19,488 nt of DNA from Candidatus Galligastranaerophilus intestinigallinarum (GCA_018715855.1 DVKW01000157.1:1-19488); one strand, 5' to 3'. Shown: positions 5,254 to 14,424, counted from the stretch's first letter. Notes: generated by a model from the letters alone, not told the origin. A program made the numbers and translations.

Positions 5254-7122
5254 ATGCAAATAAACAGTGTCCAAAACCTGAATTTTAACCAAGGGCATAA
5301 CAACAAAACAAATAAGGAGCTTTCATTTAAAGGAATTGGCGAAGCAGTAATGAACGGAGTCGGCAAATTTTTCCAAGTTTGCGATGACATTCCGATGATT
5401 GGTGTTGCCTTCACCGATACTGCAGCAACTGATGTGCCAAGAACCTTGGTTGATTTAAAACAAACCGGTGTGCCTGCTGCAGCGGAAACTGCAAGGCGTG
5501 AATTTTCGGGTTTAATTGTAAACTGTTTAATCCCGGGGGTTTTTGTTTATGGTGCAGCAAAATTAATTAACGATAACTACATGAAAGATTTTCCAACCCC
5601 GATAGGCAAGCCCACAAACTTAACGAAATCTTGGGCAAACGGGGAAGCTATTTCAAATTTGGTTGGGGTTTGGAAAAATTATATAGGAATAGGAAAAGAT
5701 TTTTCTTTAATTAAAGACCCCGATGAAATTGCACAAGCAAGAAAAATTTTCAGAAATAAGCCCTTTGGTGATACAGGCTTTGTAAAAAGCGCTCTTACCC
5801 AAATTGAAGGCCTTAATGGCGTTGATTCTTGGGATAAATTATCAGACCATAAAAACTTAATTGATAAGGCTGCAGAACTTTTAGAACCTGCAATGAAAGG
5901 CACTGCACGCCCTAAAAATTTAATTCAAAGGTTTAAAGATTCAAGAGAAAGAAGCCAAGCGCTTAAAAATGCTTATGATGTTTTGGTTAAAGGCCAATAT
6001 GTAAGAAAAGACGAACTTGGAAGAAAAGTTGTTGAAGTTATTGATGAAAATGGCGGCTTCAGGGCAACTCAAACACTTAAATTTAACGGTAAAAATATAG
6101 GTTCAGACCTTAGAAACTTCTTAAGAGATACGGCAGATATAGGCGCTGCACTTTCAATTTCAAAAGAAGCAAGAATGAACCCCGATAAATTCATTAAACA
6201 GGCAACAAAACTCGTTAATGCAAAAAGCCTTATGGGCCTTGCGGTTGTAATTCCTTTGGCTATGAGCGTTCAAACCATAAACAGGGCAATTACAAGGCAT
6301 AAATATAAAAAATCGGGCGCTCCAATTTATAAAGATTTTGAAAACGAAAACCGCGAATTAACGGATGATGAAAAGAAACAATTAAAAGTTACAAAACCGC
6401 TTGCAGTGGGTTCAATTGTGGGTTTAGCAGCACTTTCAATGGGAAAAACTTTCCCGAGAAGTTTATCTTCTGCCGTTGAAATGCTTCAATTTAACACTAA
6501 ATTCCCAACCCTTAACCAATGCAGAGTAATTGCAACGTCAACCTTTGCATCAAGAATGCTTGCAGCGGAAGACCCGAATGAATTAAGAGAAAGCACCGTT
6601 AGGGATTTAGCCTCATTTGCAGGTTTATATTTCCTTGGAGATTACGCAGAAAAGCTTGCTGCAACTGCCGTTCAAAAATTCTCCAAAAAAGGAAGAACGG
6701 GCGAATTGCAAATGTTTAATAAAACCAAAAAGCCTGAAGAATACAAAAACGCTTGGCAAAAATTCACAGGCTGGATAAAAGATACAAACATTAAAACTTT
6801 TGATGAAATAGCGCCTGAACATAAAAACTACCGTTCACTTGCAAAATTGGGCGGGCTTGGTTTCTCCTTGGTATTTTTGGGTGTGCTTTTGCCGATGTAC
6901 AACAAATATGTAACAAACAAAAAAGAAGCTAAAAGAAAAGCGATTTTGGAACAACAGAAAAAACAAAGCAATATCTACAATCCAAAAACCGTTTTTCCGT
7001 CAAACGTTCAAAAGAAAGAGCCGATTGACCCAATTGAAGAAAGCAAAAAGCATTTTCAACAAATGAAAAGTTTTTCATCCAACCCTGCTTTTTCAAAAAT
7101 TTCTTCAAAATTTATAGGCTAA
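5254..7122 (+). CDS. Uncharacterised multi-pass membrane protein
   Basis: I do not recognise a characterised domain. The 622-aa protein starts with a polar Asn/Gln-rich segment ending in ELSFKG (22-27) and has no cleavable signal peptide. Hydrophobic segments lie near 85-104, 325-343, 381-397, 452-470 and 529-549. The part 105-320 is a charged, largely helical soluble domain, and the C-terminal tail after 555 is lysine/glutamine-rich. The short N-terminal '(S/N)F.G' element recalls, from memory, a family found repeatedly in gut Gastranaerophilales genomes; this would need a search. AAGGAA lies 11 nt before the ATG. It stands alone on the plus strand, divergent from the marR-like gene and convergent with glgC, and its TAA overlaps the glgC stop codon. 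Composition is like its neighbours, so no sign of recent transfer. Confidence 0.85.
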   Translation: MQINSVQNLNFNQGHNNKTNKELSFKGIGEAVMNGVGKFFQVCDDIPMIGVAFTDTAATDVPRTLVDLKQTGVPAAAETARREFSGLIVNCLIPGVFVYGAAKLINDNYMKDFPTPIGKPTNLTKSWANGEAISNLVGVWKNYIGIGKDFSLIKDPDEIAQARKIFRNKPFGDTGFVKSALTQIEGLNGVDSWDKLSDHKNLIDKAAELLEPAMKGTARPKNLIQRFKDSRERSQALKNAYDVLVKGQYVRKDELGRKVVEVIDENGGFRATQTLKFNGKNIGSDLRNFLRDTADIGAALSISKEARMNPDKFIKQATKLVNAKSLMGLAVVIPLAMSVQTINRAITRHKYKKSGAPIYKDFENENRELTDDEKKQLKVTKPLAVGSIVGLAALSMGKTFPRSLSSAVEMLQFNTKFPTLNQCRVIATSTFASRMLAAEDPNELRESTVRDLASFAGLYFLGDYAEKLAATAVQKFSKKGRTGELQMFNKTKKPEEYKNAWQKFTGWIKDTNIKTFDEIAPEHKNYRSLAKLGGLGFSLVFLGVLLPMYNKYVTNKKEAKRKAILEQQKKQSNIYNPKTVFPSNVQKKEPIDPIEESKKHFQQMKSFSSNPAFSKISSKFIG

Positions 7123-8360
7123 GAATTAACAATTGCATCTTTCGGAACAACGGTGATGCCGCCTTTTGAAACGTAGAAACCACGTTTTAAGTCGTCTTCT
7201 TTGTTTATGCCGATTTCTGTGTGCGGCGGAATTTCAACGTTTTTATCAATGATTGCTCTGTTTATTTTTGAATATCTGCCAATTGTAACGTTTTCCAATA
7301 AAATAGAATTTGAAATGTGGCTGTAGCTGTTTATTCTAACCTTTGGCGATAAAACGCAATTTGAAAGCGAGCCGCCTGAAATTATGCAGCCTTCTGACAC
7401 AAGCGAATTTTTAGCCACACCAACCCTTTTGTCTTCATCCCAAATAAATTTTGCAGGGGGGAAGTTATAGTTAAAGGTTCTTAACGGCCATTCGTTTGAA
7501 TACAGGTTTAATTCAGGGTTATATTTCAATAAATCCATATTTGCCTGAAAATAGCTGTCTATATTTCCGACATCTCTCCAATAGCCCCTTTCTGAATCTG
7601 TCATGCCGGGGAAAGTATTTGATGAAAAATCATAAATATAAACTTTTTTGCCCTTATGAAGCATATTTGGAATAATATTTTTGCCAAAATCATGGTCTGA
7701 ATTAATATCCATAGCATCAAGCTTTAATTCTTCCACCAAAGAATTTGCCTTAAAAATATAGTTACCCATAGAAACCAAGCACTTATCAGGGTTATTTGGC
7801 ATAGATTTTGGTCTTGTTTTCGGTTTTTCAATAAAACCTGTTAAGCGCCAATCATCATCCACTTCAATAACGCCATATTCACTTGCAAGTTCAATATCAA
7901 CGGGAATAGCGGATATTGTAATATCTGAATCTTTTTTGTGGTGGTAATCAAGCATTTGGCGAACATCCATTTTATAAACATGGTCGCCCCCAAAAACACA
8001 AACCGTTTGATATTTTTCATCCGTTATTTGGTTTATGTTTTGGTAAATGGCATCTGCCGTTCCTTTATACCAGTTGCCATCCGTTCTCATTTGCGCAGGA
8101 ACCAAATCTACATATTGATCAATGGAAGATGATAAATCCCATCCTCTTGAAATATGTTTATTTAGAGAATCTGATTTATACTGCGTTAAAACTTTAATTC
8201 TATAAAGGCCTGAATTTACAAAATTGTTTAAAACAAAGTCTATAATTCTGTATCTGCCGCCAAAAGGAACAGCAGGTTTTGCCCTATCCCTTGTTAGGGG
8301 GAAAAGCCTTTTTCCTTGGCCGCCTGCAAGAATCATTGTTAAAACTTTTTCAAAATACAT
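7119..8360 (-). CDS. glgC: Glucose-1-phosphate adenylyltransferase (ADP-glucose pyrophosphorylase)
   Basis: GlgC makes ADP-glucose from glucose-1-phosphate and ATP, the committed step of glycogen synthesis in the cytoplasm. The 413 residues fit the family. The nucleotide loop LAGGQGKRLFPLT lies at 11-23, KPAVPFGGRYRIIDF at 28-42, GGDHVYKMD at 124-132, the glucose-phosphate-binding FIEKPK at 176-181, and WRDVGNIDSYFQANMDLL at 261-278. A left-handed beta-helix follows from about 315 to 385 (CIISGG, HISNSILLENVTIGRYSKI). AGGAG lies 10 nt upstream of ATG 8360, behind its own promoter at 8385-8413. It is the last gene of the minus-strand block, 77 bases after lgt. It ends TAG, overlapping the convergent gene's TAA by 4 bases, with no terminator between them. 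No other glycogen gene is present in the window. Confidence 0.96.
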   Translation of the reverse strand: MYFEKVLTMILAGGQGKRLFPLTRDRAKPAVPFGGRYRIIDFVLNNFVNSGLYRIKVLTQYKSDSLNKHISRGWDLSSSIDQYVDLVPAQMRTDGNWYKGTADAIYQNINQITDEKYQTVCVFGGDHVYKMDVRQMLDYHHKKDSDITISAIPVDIELASEYGVIEVDDDWRLTGFIEKPKTRPKSMPNNPDKCLVSMGNYIFKANSLVEELKLDAMDINSDHDFGKNIIPNMLHKGKKVYIYDFSSNTFPGMTDSERGYWRDVGNIDSYFQANMDLLKYNPELNLYSNEWPLRTFNYNFPPAKFIWDEDKRVGVAKNSLVSEGCIISGGSLSNCVLSPKVRINSYSHISNSILLENVTIGRYSKINRAIIDKNVEIPPHTEIGINKEDDLKRGFYVSKGGITVVPKDAIVNS

Positions 8361-8384
8361 TATTTGTAAACTCCTAATACCTTT

Positions 8385-8413
8385 ATTAAATCAAAATTCA
8401 ATTTAATTATCAA
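8385..8413 (-). promoter_or_regulatory. Promoter of glgC
   Basis: On the minus strand TTGATA (8413-8408), a 17-nt spacer and TTTAAT (8390-8385) preceded by TGA (extended -10) are present. Initiation near 8378 would give a leader of about 18 nt carrying the AGGAG ribosome binding site. This suggests glgC can be expressed independently of lgt. Confidence 0.55.
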
Positions 8414-8427
8414 TATTTAATTCAAAA

Positions 8428-8441
8428 TTAAACCGGTTTAA
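8428..8441. promoter_or_regulatory. TTAAACCGGTTTAA palindrome upstream of glgC
   Basis: This perfect 14-bp palindrome with a central CCGG overlaps the lgt stop codon and lies 14 bp upstream of the glgC -35. The AAACCGGTTT core resembles operators of LacI/GalR-type sugar regulators (general knowledge of that family), and its position at about -56 would suit an upstream regulator. It has no spacer to form a good RNA loop, so it is a poor terminator. Confidence 0.45.
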
Positions 8442-9241
8442 AACAGGCTTTGTTTGCCTTTTTTCATTCTTATAAAAATTCCCAAAAGGCCTATTATAAC
8501 GCCAAAAATAGACATTAAAACAGGAAAGGGCATTTTTGAGACATAAAAAATGGTATCAAGCCTTGCAGGTTCAATTAAAATTCTTACCAGTGAATATAAA
8601 AGAATGTATGCAAAGAAAACAACCCCGTCATAATCTTTCGATGTTTTTTTCAGCAAAATTAAAAGAATAACAAAAACCAAAAGGTCTAAAATTGCTTCAT
8701 ATAAAAAACAGGGGTGAAAATATTTTTTATAAGCGTATTGTTCGGGCCTATAGTTTGAACTTACAAAAAGCTTAATTGGCGCATAAACTGTCGGCATGCC
8801 AAAGGCTTCTTGGTTAAAAAAGTTGCCAAACCTTCCTATTGCTTGCCCTAAAGGTAATGTTGCACAAATTATATCTCCGTATGGGAAAAAATTAATTTTA
8901 TTTTTTTTAGCGTATATTGCCCCAAAAATAATTCCCCCGATTATTGCCCCATGGATGGATAAACCCCCTTGCCAAACCATAAAAATAGCAGCAGGGTTTA
9001 AAATGAAATAATCAATTGAAAGCAACACATAATAAATTCTTGCGCCTATAATTGAAAAAACAACAAGCAAAGGCAGCATATCGGATAAAATATTTTTATC
9101 AACCGCCGTCATTACTTTTGAAGATAAAAAAAGAGAAACCAAATAGCAAATTATAATTGCAAAAAATATGCAGAGTGAATAATAATGAAGATTAAAACCA
9201 AACAAATTAAAATAATTTAATTCAGGCGGATATAAAATCAT
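8438..9241 (-). CDS. lgt: Prolipoprotein diacylglyceryl transferase
   Basis: Lgt is an integral inner-membrane enzyme that moves diacylglycerol from phosphatidylglycerol to the lipobox cysteine of prolipoproteins, the first step of lipoprotein maturation. The 267 residues show about seven hydrophobic segments. The active-site loop QGGLSIHGAIIGG spans 91-103, the Lgt signature GRFGNFFNQEAFGMPT spans 136-151, HPCFLYEA lies at 176-183, and the conserved late LVRILIEPAR at 218-227. The start codon overlaps the stop of the TPR lipoprotein gene (ATGA, 4 bases), implying translational coupling between a lipoprotein and its modifying enzyme. Signature residues appear intact, though GRFGNFFNQE differs from the more usual GR.GNF.NGE. 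Confidence 0.94.
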   Translation of the reverse strand: MILYPPELNYFNLFGFNLHYYSLCIFFAIIICYLVSLFLSSKVMTAVDKNILSDMLPLLVVFSIIGARIYYVLLSIDYFILNPAAIFMVWQGGLSIHGAIIGGIIFGAIYAKKNKINFFPYGDIICATLPLGQAIGRFGNFFNQEAFGMPTVYAPIKLFVSSNYRPEQYAYKKYFHPCFLYEAILDLLVFVILLILLKKTSKDYDGVVFFAYILLYSLVRILIEPARLDTIFYVSKMPFPVLMSIFGVIIGLLGIFIRMKKGKQSLF

Positions 9242-9777
9242 TCTTTTTTCCCGTTTTTATTTTCCTCAATGGTTTTGCTTAAGTCTTCAATATGAACTTT
9301 AACCGCTTCAATATCTTTTGCATTCGGTGCTAATTCAATATATTTTTCATACATTTTAATAGCTTCTTCAACATTTTCCAATAGCTCTTTTATTTCGTCT
9401 TCTGTATATTCTTTTTTGTTTTCTTCTTCAATAGGGTTTTCTTGGAATTGAAGCCCGTATTCTTCAAGAGCAACAGCTAAAGAATAATGGGCATCAGGGG
9501 AAGCGGGGTTTAGTTTAATTGCGCTTTTTAACTGTTCAATTGCATTTTTATAATCTTCTTTTTTAATGTAGGCAACGCCTAAATTATATCTTGATTCAAA
9601 AACGTTTTCATCCAAATCTACACTGGATTGAAACCTTGAAATTGCATTGTTGTAATCGCCTTTATCCAAATAATTTTTGCCCATTTGGTTTAATTCCTGA
9701 ATGGCTAAATTGTTTATGCAGGCTGTGCAAAAAAGGCTTGCCATTAATATTGAAACTAAAACTAAAAATTTTTTCAT
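9238..9777 (-). CDS. TPR-repeat lipoprotein
   Basis: This 179-aa predicted exported lipoprotein has a lysine start, a hydrophobic stretch and Cys20 at the end of LFCTAC. The lipobox is degenerate (Cys at -3 instead of Leu), so lipidation is likely but not certain. Tetratricopeptide repeats follow: about 27-60 (YLDKGDYNNAISRFQSSVDL), 61-94 (RYNLGVAYIKKEDYKNAIEQ) and a third from 95, interrupted by an acidic insertion at about 107-135 before its second helix (AIKMYEKYIELAP, 139-151). Such proteins usually scaffold periplasmic or outer-membrane complexes. A CGGAG ribosome binding site stands 8 nt before the ATG; the 12-mer GGAGTTTACAAA there recurs in the glgC leader. It lies between the AsmA/TamB-like gene and lgt. 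The partner is unknown. Confidence 0.85.
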   Translation of the reverse strand: MKKFLVLVSILMASLFCTACINNLAIQELNQMGKNYLDKGDYNNAISRFQSSVDLDENVFESRYNLGVAYIKKEDYKNAIEQLKSAIKLNPASPDAHYSLAVALEEYGLQFQENPIEEENKKEYTEDEIKELLENVEEAIKMYEKYIELAPNAKDIEAVKVHIEDLSKTIEENKNGKKE

Positions 9778-9817
9778 TTTGTAAACTCCGATTTTTTTAT
9801 TTTAGAAAAAACGATAA

Positions 9818-9826
9818 TTTATAGCA
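9818..9826 (-). promoter_or_regulatory. Possible extended -10 upstream of TPR lipoprotein gene
   Basis: On the minus strand TGCTATAAA (9826-9818) fits an extended -10, placing a start about 35 nt before the TPR gene. No good -35 was found, so this gene may simply be read from the large upstream gene. The 62-base gap holds no terminator. Confidence 0.25.
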
Positions 9827-9839
9827 AGAAATTTTACAA

Positions 9840-12800
9840 TTAATTGAGCCAAGTGAATGATTTTACAATATTATCTGCCGTGGCAGGGCCTTCAATTTTT
9901 ACGTTAAAAAGCCTGTAATCATCGTTGTTTAAGTCCATTAAAGGAATTTTATTCACGTTTTTAAGCATTTCTGTTTTAACAAGTTCATCCATTTTGTTTC
10001 TTGTAACCATATTTAAAATAGAAACAACGGAAGTGTTGCCGATTGGCCCTAAAATATTTGAAATTTTCTTTGAAAGCTTGCCTAAAATTTCAATGTCGCC
10101 GACACCGCCTAAAATGTCATAAGTTCCAAAAGTATATGTGCTTAAATTGTCGCCTTGAGAATAAATTTTTAAATCTTGAATTTTAGCATCGCTAACTTTT
10201 AGGTCGCCTTTAATTCTGTTAAAGTCGCCATGCTTATAGGGGGTTAAAAGTTCGATAACATTATTTATCGTAAGCCCGAATATTCCGCTTTTTAAGAAAT
10301 TGGATGCCCTTAAAAGATATTCTATTGAACCTAACTTTGGCATTCTGCCGTTTAAAATGGCAAATTCTGCATTTGCATTTATTTTTCTTACATAATCATC
10401 CAAGGTAAAATCTTTCATGGAAATTACAAATGTGCCGTTTGCGCTGCCATATATTTGCCCCGATAGATTAAAGAAAGCTTTTGTTAATTCGTCTGCTTCG
10501 CAATTCATAAAATCAGATTTTACAAATATATCTTTGGTTTTGAAATTATAGCTGCCAACCCCCCTAATTAAACCGCCTGCAATTGAAAGGTAAGCATCAT
10601 CTATTTTTAGGGATGTTTCTTTGTTATGGGAAAAATTCATTTTTAAGTTGTTTGCAATAATTCCATTGAAATTAATTTCATCTGCAACCAATGAACCTTT
10701 TTTAATTAAAATATCTTCAGGCCTTATTGTTGTTGCATTTTGGGTTTGGGAAATAATATCCCCTTCTTTTGGTGCCGTTGAATTTGCAAATGCCGCAAAA
10801 GATTTTAAAAGGTTATTAATTGAAACAGATTCAAAATGAAGCAAAACATTGTTTACAACAATCGGATATGTAAGTTTGTTTATAAAATCTATATCGATAT
10901 TGCCTGTTGTATTAAAAGCGGAAAGCCTGAATTTTGCATGGCCTGTTTTTTCTTTTAAAACAATTTCAATGTTATCTATAAAAGATTCATAAACAGGAAC
11001 AAAAACTTTTGAAAAATTCAACTTGCCTTTAATTGAAAGGTTTGTTATATCGCCGTTCATAACAAGGTTTGATGTAAAAAGCCCTTCTTTAATTAAAGAT
11101 TTTTTGAATATTGGGTTTAAAAACCTTACAGGCGCAGGGTTTGGAGTGAAGAATTTTAAATTGTTTAAAACAATGTTGCCTTTATTCAGCTTAACTCCGC
11201 CTGAAACATTTATTAATTCATAAATTGTTTGTTTGTTGCTTTGAGATAAAATGTATTTGAAATATTTAATATAGTTTATATTTGCATAGCTGCCATTGAA
11301 TTTAATTTTAGATGAAATTTCCCTTTTAACGTTTCTATCACCCAATTTTAACCCCATAAAAGACATATCCGAGCCTTCATTTAAAAGAATTGTAAGATAA
11401 CTTACATAAGAATTAAGATTGCCTGTTAATCTTCCTTTAATAGAAGCTTCGCCATCCAATTGAACGGGATATTTTAAATAGGGGTTAATTAAGCTGTCGC
11501 ATTCAATTTCATTCAAATTTGTTGAAACAAAAACGTTAAATTCGGGATTAATTCTGCCGTCTGTTTGCATAAACCCGTCTATATATAAAGGCAAAGTTCC
11601 ATATAAAATATTAAAAGCGCTTAGCATGGTTTTTTCATTTTTAAATTTTACTTTGCCGCTTTGAATTGAAACTTCCCTTTTATTTATGGCATCAAACAGA
11701 GAAACTTTAACAGGTAAAAATTCGCCGTCTATTTTATCGCCGTTTAATTTTATTCTGCCTGAAACATTACCTTTCGGGTTTTGAACGGTTTTTAAGAATT
11801 TGGCGGTTTTATCGGGAAGTATTTTTACCAAAAGTTTAAGATAGTTTGAAAATGGGGAATTATAGAATATAAGTTTTAAGTTGTTGTTCGGTTTAATTGA
11901 TGCAAAGTGGTTTATAGCACCATCCATTGCAAAATTAATTCCCGCAGCGTTTATTTTTAAATCGTTAAATTTGGCGTTTTTGCCCTTTAATTCTATATTT
12001 CCATCCCTGAAATAAAAATCTGAGCCCTTTTTGTTCACGCCTTCAATTTTTCCGTCAAAATCAAAGCCCGATAAATCAAGCTCCGTTGCATTTGAATAAA
12101 TTAAACCGTTTGCTTTAACGTTTCCTTTTGCAATAAATTTGTTTGTTACAAACAACTGCCCCAAATTTTTTGCAAAAAGCCTGTTTTGAGGCGCAAAAAG
12201 TTCAATATTATCTAAAATAAATTTTCCTATTGTGTGAGATGAAATATTATCTGAAATAAATTGAATGTCTAAAGTGGACGGAACTCCTTTTTGAATTTTA
12301 TTTTTTGCGCCCTTTTGAAAAACGCTGCCCTTTATTTTAAAAGGAGAATCAAAAATATCTGCCGTTAAATCAAATTTTGCATCATTTTCAAAGGTTAAAA
12401 TTCCTTTCAGGTTGCCCCCTTTAATTTTTGGAACAACGTTTAAATTTATTCCTTTAAAAACAAGCTTTCCTTTGGCCAAAATTGAATCTGATTGTTCGCC
12501 AAAAACGGCATCGGGCGGAATATTTCCCGATAAATTAAGGTAAAAATCAAGCAAGCCTGAATTTGGCTGAAAACTTTTTAAAAATTCGCCGCCATCTAGC
12601 GCCGTTGTTACAATTTCAGAAGTTTCAGCTATTTTAATTGCTTTTTTTGCTTCAACGTTTTCAACAAAAACATCAACCAATAAATTTCCCGATGTGTCGC
12701 AATTGCCGTCTATTTTTGCTTTTGCGCCTTCTATTAAACCTTGTGCGTTATTAAAAATAATTTTATCTTCATCAAAAACAACTTTTACTTTTCCGTTTGT

Positions 12801-14387
12801 TAAAACGGTGTTCAGGCCGTTTAATGTAACGGTTGCATCATTTGTTTCAAAAAAGCCTTTTAAGTTTGCTTTTTCTTTTGTACCTTTTGTTTTAAGCTCT
12901 ATTGTGCCGTTTCCTTTTAATGTCATATATGGAAGCGGGCCTAATTTTAAATTAAGAATTTTTTGAACCGGCATCAAAACCTTATGTGCAAAGGCCAAAT
13001 CTAATTTGCCCGTTGATTTAATGCTAAATTCGGCATATGGCATTTTTTGCATTCTTGTTTTGCCGACAACCGTTAAAATTGAACCTTTCGGCGCATTTGC
13101 ATAAACCGTTATAATAACGTTTCTTCCTAAAAATTCGCACTCGCCAAAAGATGTTTTTGCATTTTTCGGCCTTTCAACCACATAAACATCATCAAAATTT
13201 AATTTTCCTTTAACTGAAAAATTATCTATATCTTTAAATTTAAACTTTGCACCGCCGTTTACAATGGCGTTTGCATTATATTTTTTAATGTTTTGAACGT
13301 ATGGCTCTTGAAAAGGAATAACTGTATCAGGAACCAAAGAAATTAAATCTTGAAGGTTTGTATCCGATATTTTAATTTCAAGGTCAGGTTCAATTTCTTT
13401 TATATTAAAAAGGTTTTTAATTTCCCCTTTGTATTCAACATTTACCCCTTTTGTTAATATTAAACCTTTTTTAATAAGCAGGTTTTTATCTTTAAAGTTA
13501 TATATATTTTCAAAAATAAGGGGTTTTTTGGTTTTAATTTTGTTTGTTTCGCCTTTATAATCAAACTTAATATCAACATTATCCAAAAAGACGGTCAGTT
13601 TAAAATCTTTTTTGTTTATTGCGGTTGAATAAATATCAATAAAAGAATTTGTGCTGTAAACATTAAATTTATAAAGATATTTTTTTAAAAAAGACGTATC
13701 TAACCCCGAAATTAAAACCTCATGGCGGTTTAATTTCATTGAATTTTTATTTTTTATGTAATCTATATCTATTAAATAATTTGAAACTTTATTGTTTATT
13801 TTTATATCGCCGGTTGTTTTAAGGTTAAATTTTGCCCTGTTATCAAGCCCCAAGCTCTTTAAATCAAAACCCGAAAGTTCAAAATTTGTTTTTGTAAAAT
13901 TGTCGTTGAAATTTATACTGTAGGCTTCAACATTTGCGTTTATATTTGCCAAATCAAGCTTAAAAAATGGTTTATTGCCTGTTTTTATATATTTTGCAAA
14001 ATCAAAAACACCTTTTTCATCTCTTTTTAAATTAACTTCTATATAAGAAGTTTCAAAATCGCTTACAGAAAGCTTTTTTATAAATAACGGCAAAATTTTG
14101 ATTTCAAAATTTAAATCATTAATATCCAAATAAGGCTTCAGGCCGTTTTTTTCCTTAATTAAAATTTCAGGCGATTGAAGGTTAAAATTCAGCCCCTTAA
14201 AGCTTCCTTTAATTTCATCACATTCTAAAACAAGGTTGTATTTGTTATATAAAAAACTTTTAATAAAATTAATATCTTCAACCTTTTTAACCGTATAAAA
14301 ACAGCCTGAAATAATTACTGCCAAAAAAACAATAAAAATAAAAAACGGTATTAAAAATTTTTTATTTAAAAAAACCTTAGTTGACAT
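9840..14387 (-). CDS. Large AsmA/TamB/YhdP-like envelope protein
   Basis: This 1515-aa protein has one N-terminal hydrophobic segment (about 10-28) and a very long exported part of alternating short beta-strands and 'KIDG..', 'I.GKL.F', 'GLKGNL'-like turns. This is the style of AsmA/TamB/YhdP proteins, which form hydrophobic grooves bridging inner and outer membranes for phospholipid traffic. The C-terminal about 250 residues look like the AsmA-like C-terminal domain (FDRIKG-type FNRIKGDLKVSDAKIQDLKI, then DNIVKSFTWLN at the end). The frame is open to 14576, but M64 of that frame at 14387 starts a clean lysine-plus-hydrophobic N-terminus and is preceded by a promoter, so I chose it. It has no Shine-Dalgarno. 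Residues 26-29 read ISGC, a good lipobox, unusual for this family. The assignment is from pattern, not alignment. Confidence 0.75.
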   Translation of the reverse strand: MSTKVFLNKKFLIPFFIFIVFLAVIISGCFYTVKKVEDINFIKSFLYNKYNLVLECDEIKGSFKGLNFNLQSPEILIKEKNGLKPYLDINDLNFEIKILPLFIKKLSVSDFETSYIEVNLKRDEKGVFDFAKYIKTGNKPFFKLDLANINANVEAYSINFNDNFTKTNFELSGFDLKSLGLDNRAKFNLKTTGDIKINNKVSNYLIDIDYIKNKNSMKLNRHEVLISGLDTSFLKKYLYKFNVYSTNSFIDIYSTAINKKDFKLTVFLDNVDIKFDYKGETNKIKTKKPLIFENIYNFKDKNLLIKKGLILTKGVNVEYKGEIKNLFNIKEIEPDLEIKISDTNLQDLISLVPDTVIPFQEPYVQNIKKYNANAIVNGGAKFKFKDIDNFSVKGKLNFDDVYVVERPKNAKTSFGECEFLGRNVIITVYANAPKGSILTVVGKTRMQKMPYAEFSIKSTGKLDLAFAHKVLMPVQKILNLKLGPLPYMTLKGNGTIELKTKGTKEKANLKGFFETNDATVTLNGLNTVLTNGKVKVVFDEDKIIFNNAQGLIEGAKAKIDGNCDTSGNLLVDVFVENVEAKKAIKIAETSEIVTTALDGGEFLKSFQPNSGLLDFYLNLSGNIPPDAVFGEQSDSILAKGKLVFKGINLNVVPKIKGGNLKGILTFENDAKFDLTADIFDSPFKIKGSVFQKGAKNKIQKGVPSTLDIQFISDNISSHTIGKFILDNIELFAPQNRLFAKNLGQLFVTNKFIAKGNVKANGLIYSNATELDLSGFDFDGKIEGVNKKGSDFYFRDGNIELKGKNAKFNDLKINAAGINFAMDGAINHFASIKPNNNLKLIFYNSPFSNYLKLLVKILPDKTAKFLKTVQNPKGNVSGRIKLNGDKIDGEFLPVKVSLFDAINKREVSIQSGKVKFKNEKTMLSAFNILYGTLPLYIDGFMQTDGRINPEFNVFVSTNLNEIECDSLINPYLKYPVQLDGEASIKGRLTGNLNSYVSYLTILLNEGSDMSFMGLKLGDRNVKREISSKIKFNGSYANINYIKYFKYILSQSNKQTIYELINVSGGVKLNKGNIVLNNLKFFTPNPAPVRFLNPIFKKSLIKEGLFTSNLVMNGDITNLSIKGKLNFSKVFVPVYESFIDNIEIVLKEKTGHAKFRLSAFNTTGNIDIDFINKLTYPIVVNNVLLHFESVSINNLLKSFAAFANSTAPKEGDIISQTQNATTIRPEDILIKKGSLVADEINFNGIIANNLKMNFSHNKETSLKIDDAYLSIAGGLIRGVGSYNFKTKDIFVKSDFMNCEADELTKAFFNLSGQIYGSANGTFVISMKDFTLDDYVRKINANAEFAILNGRMPKLGSIEYLLRASNFLKSGIFGLTINNVIELLTPYKHGDFNRIKGDLKVSDAKIQDLKIYSQGDNLSTYTFGTYDILGGVGDIEILGKLSKKISNILGPIGNTSVVSILNMVTRNKMDELVKTEMLKNVNKIPLMDLNNDDYRLFNVKIEGPATADNIVKSFTWLN

Positions 14388-14394
14388 AGTTGAA

Positions 14395-14424
14395 ATTATA
14401 CAAAAAATACCCCTCTTTTTGCAA
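14395..14424 (-). promoter_or_regulatory. Promoter for the AsmA-like gene, predicted leaderless
   Basis: On the minus strand TTGCAA (14424-14419), an 18-nt spacer and TATAAT (14400-14395) end 7 nt before the ATG at 14387. Normal initiation distance puts the RNA 5' end at or beside the start codon. There is no Shine-Dalgarno in those 7 nt. The -35 is shared with the opposite promoter. Confidence 0.6.
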
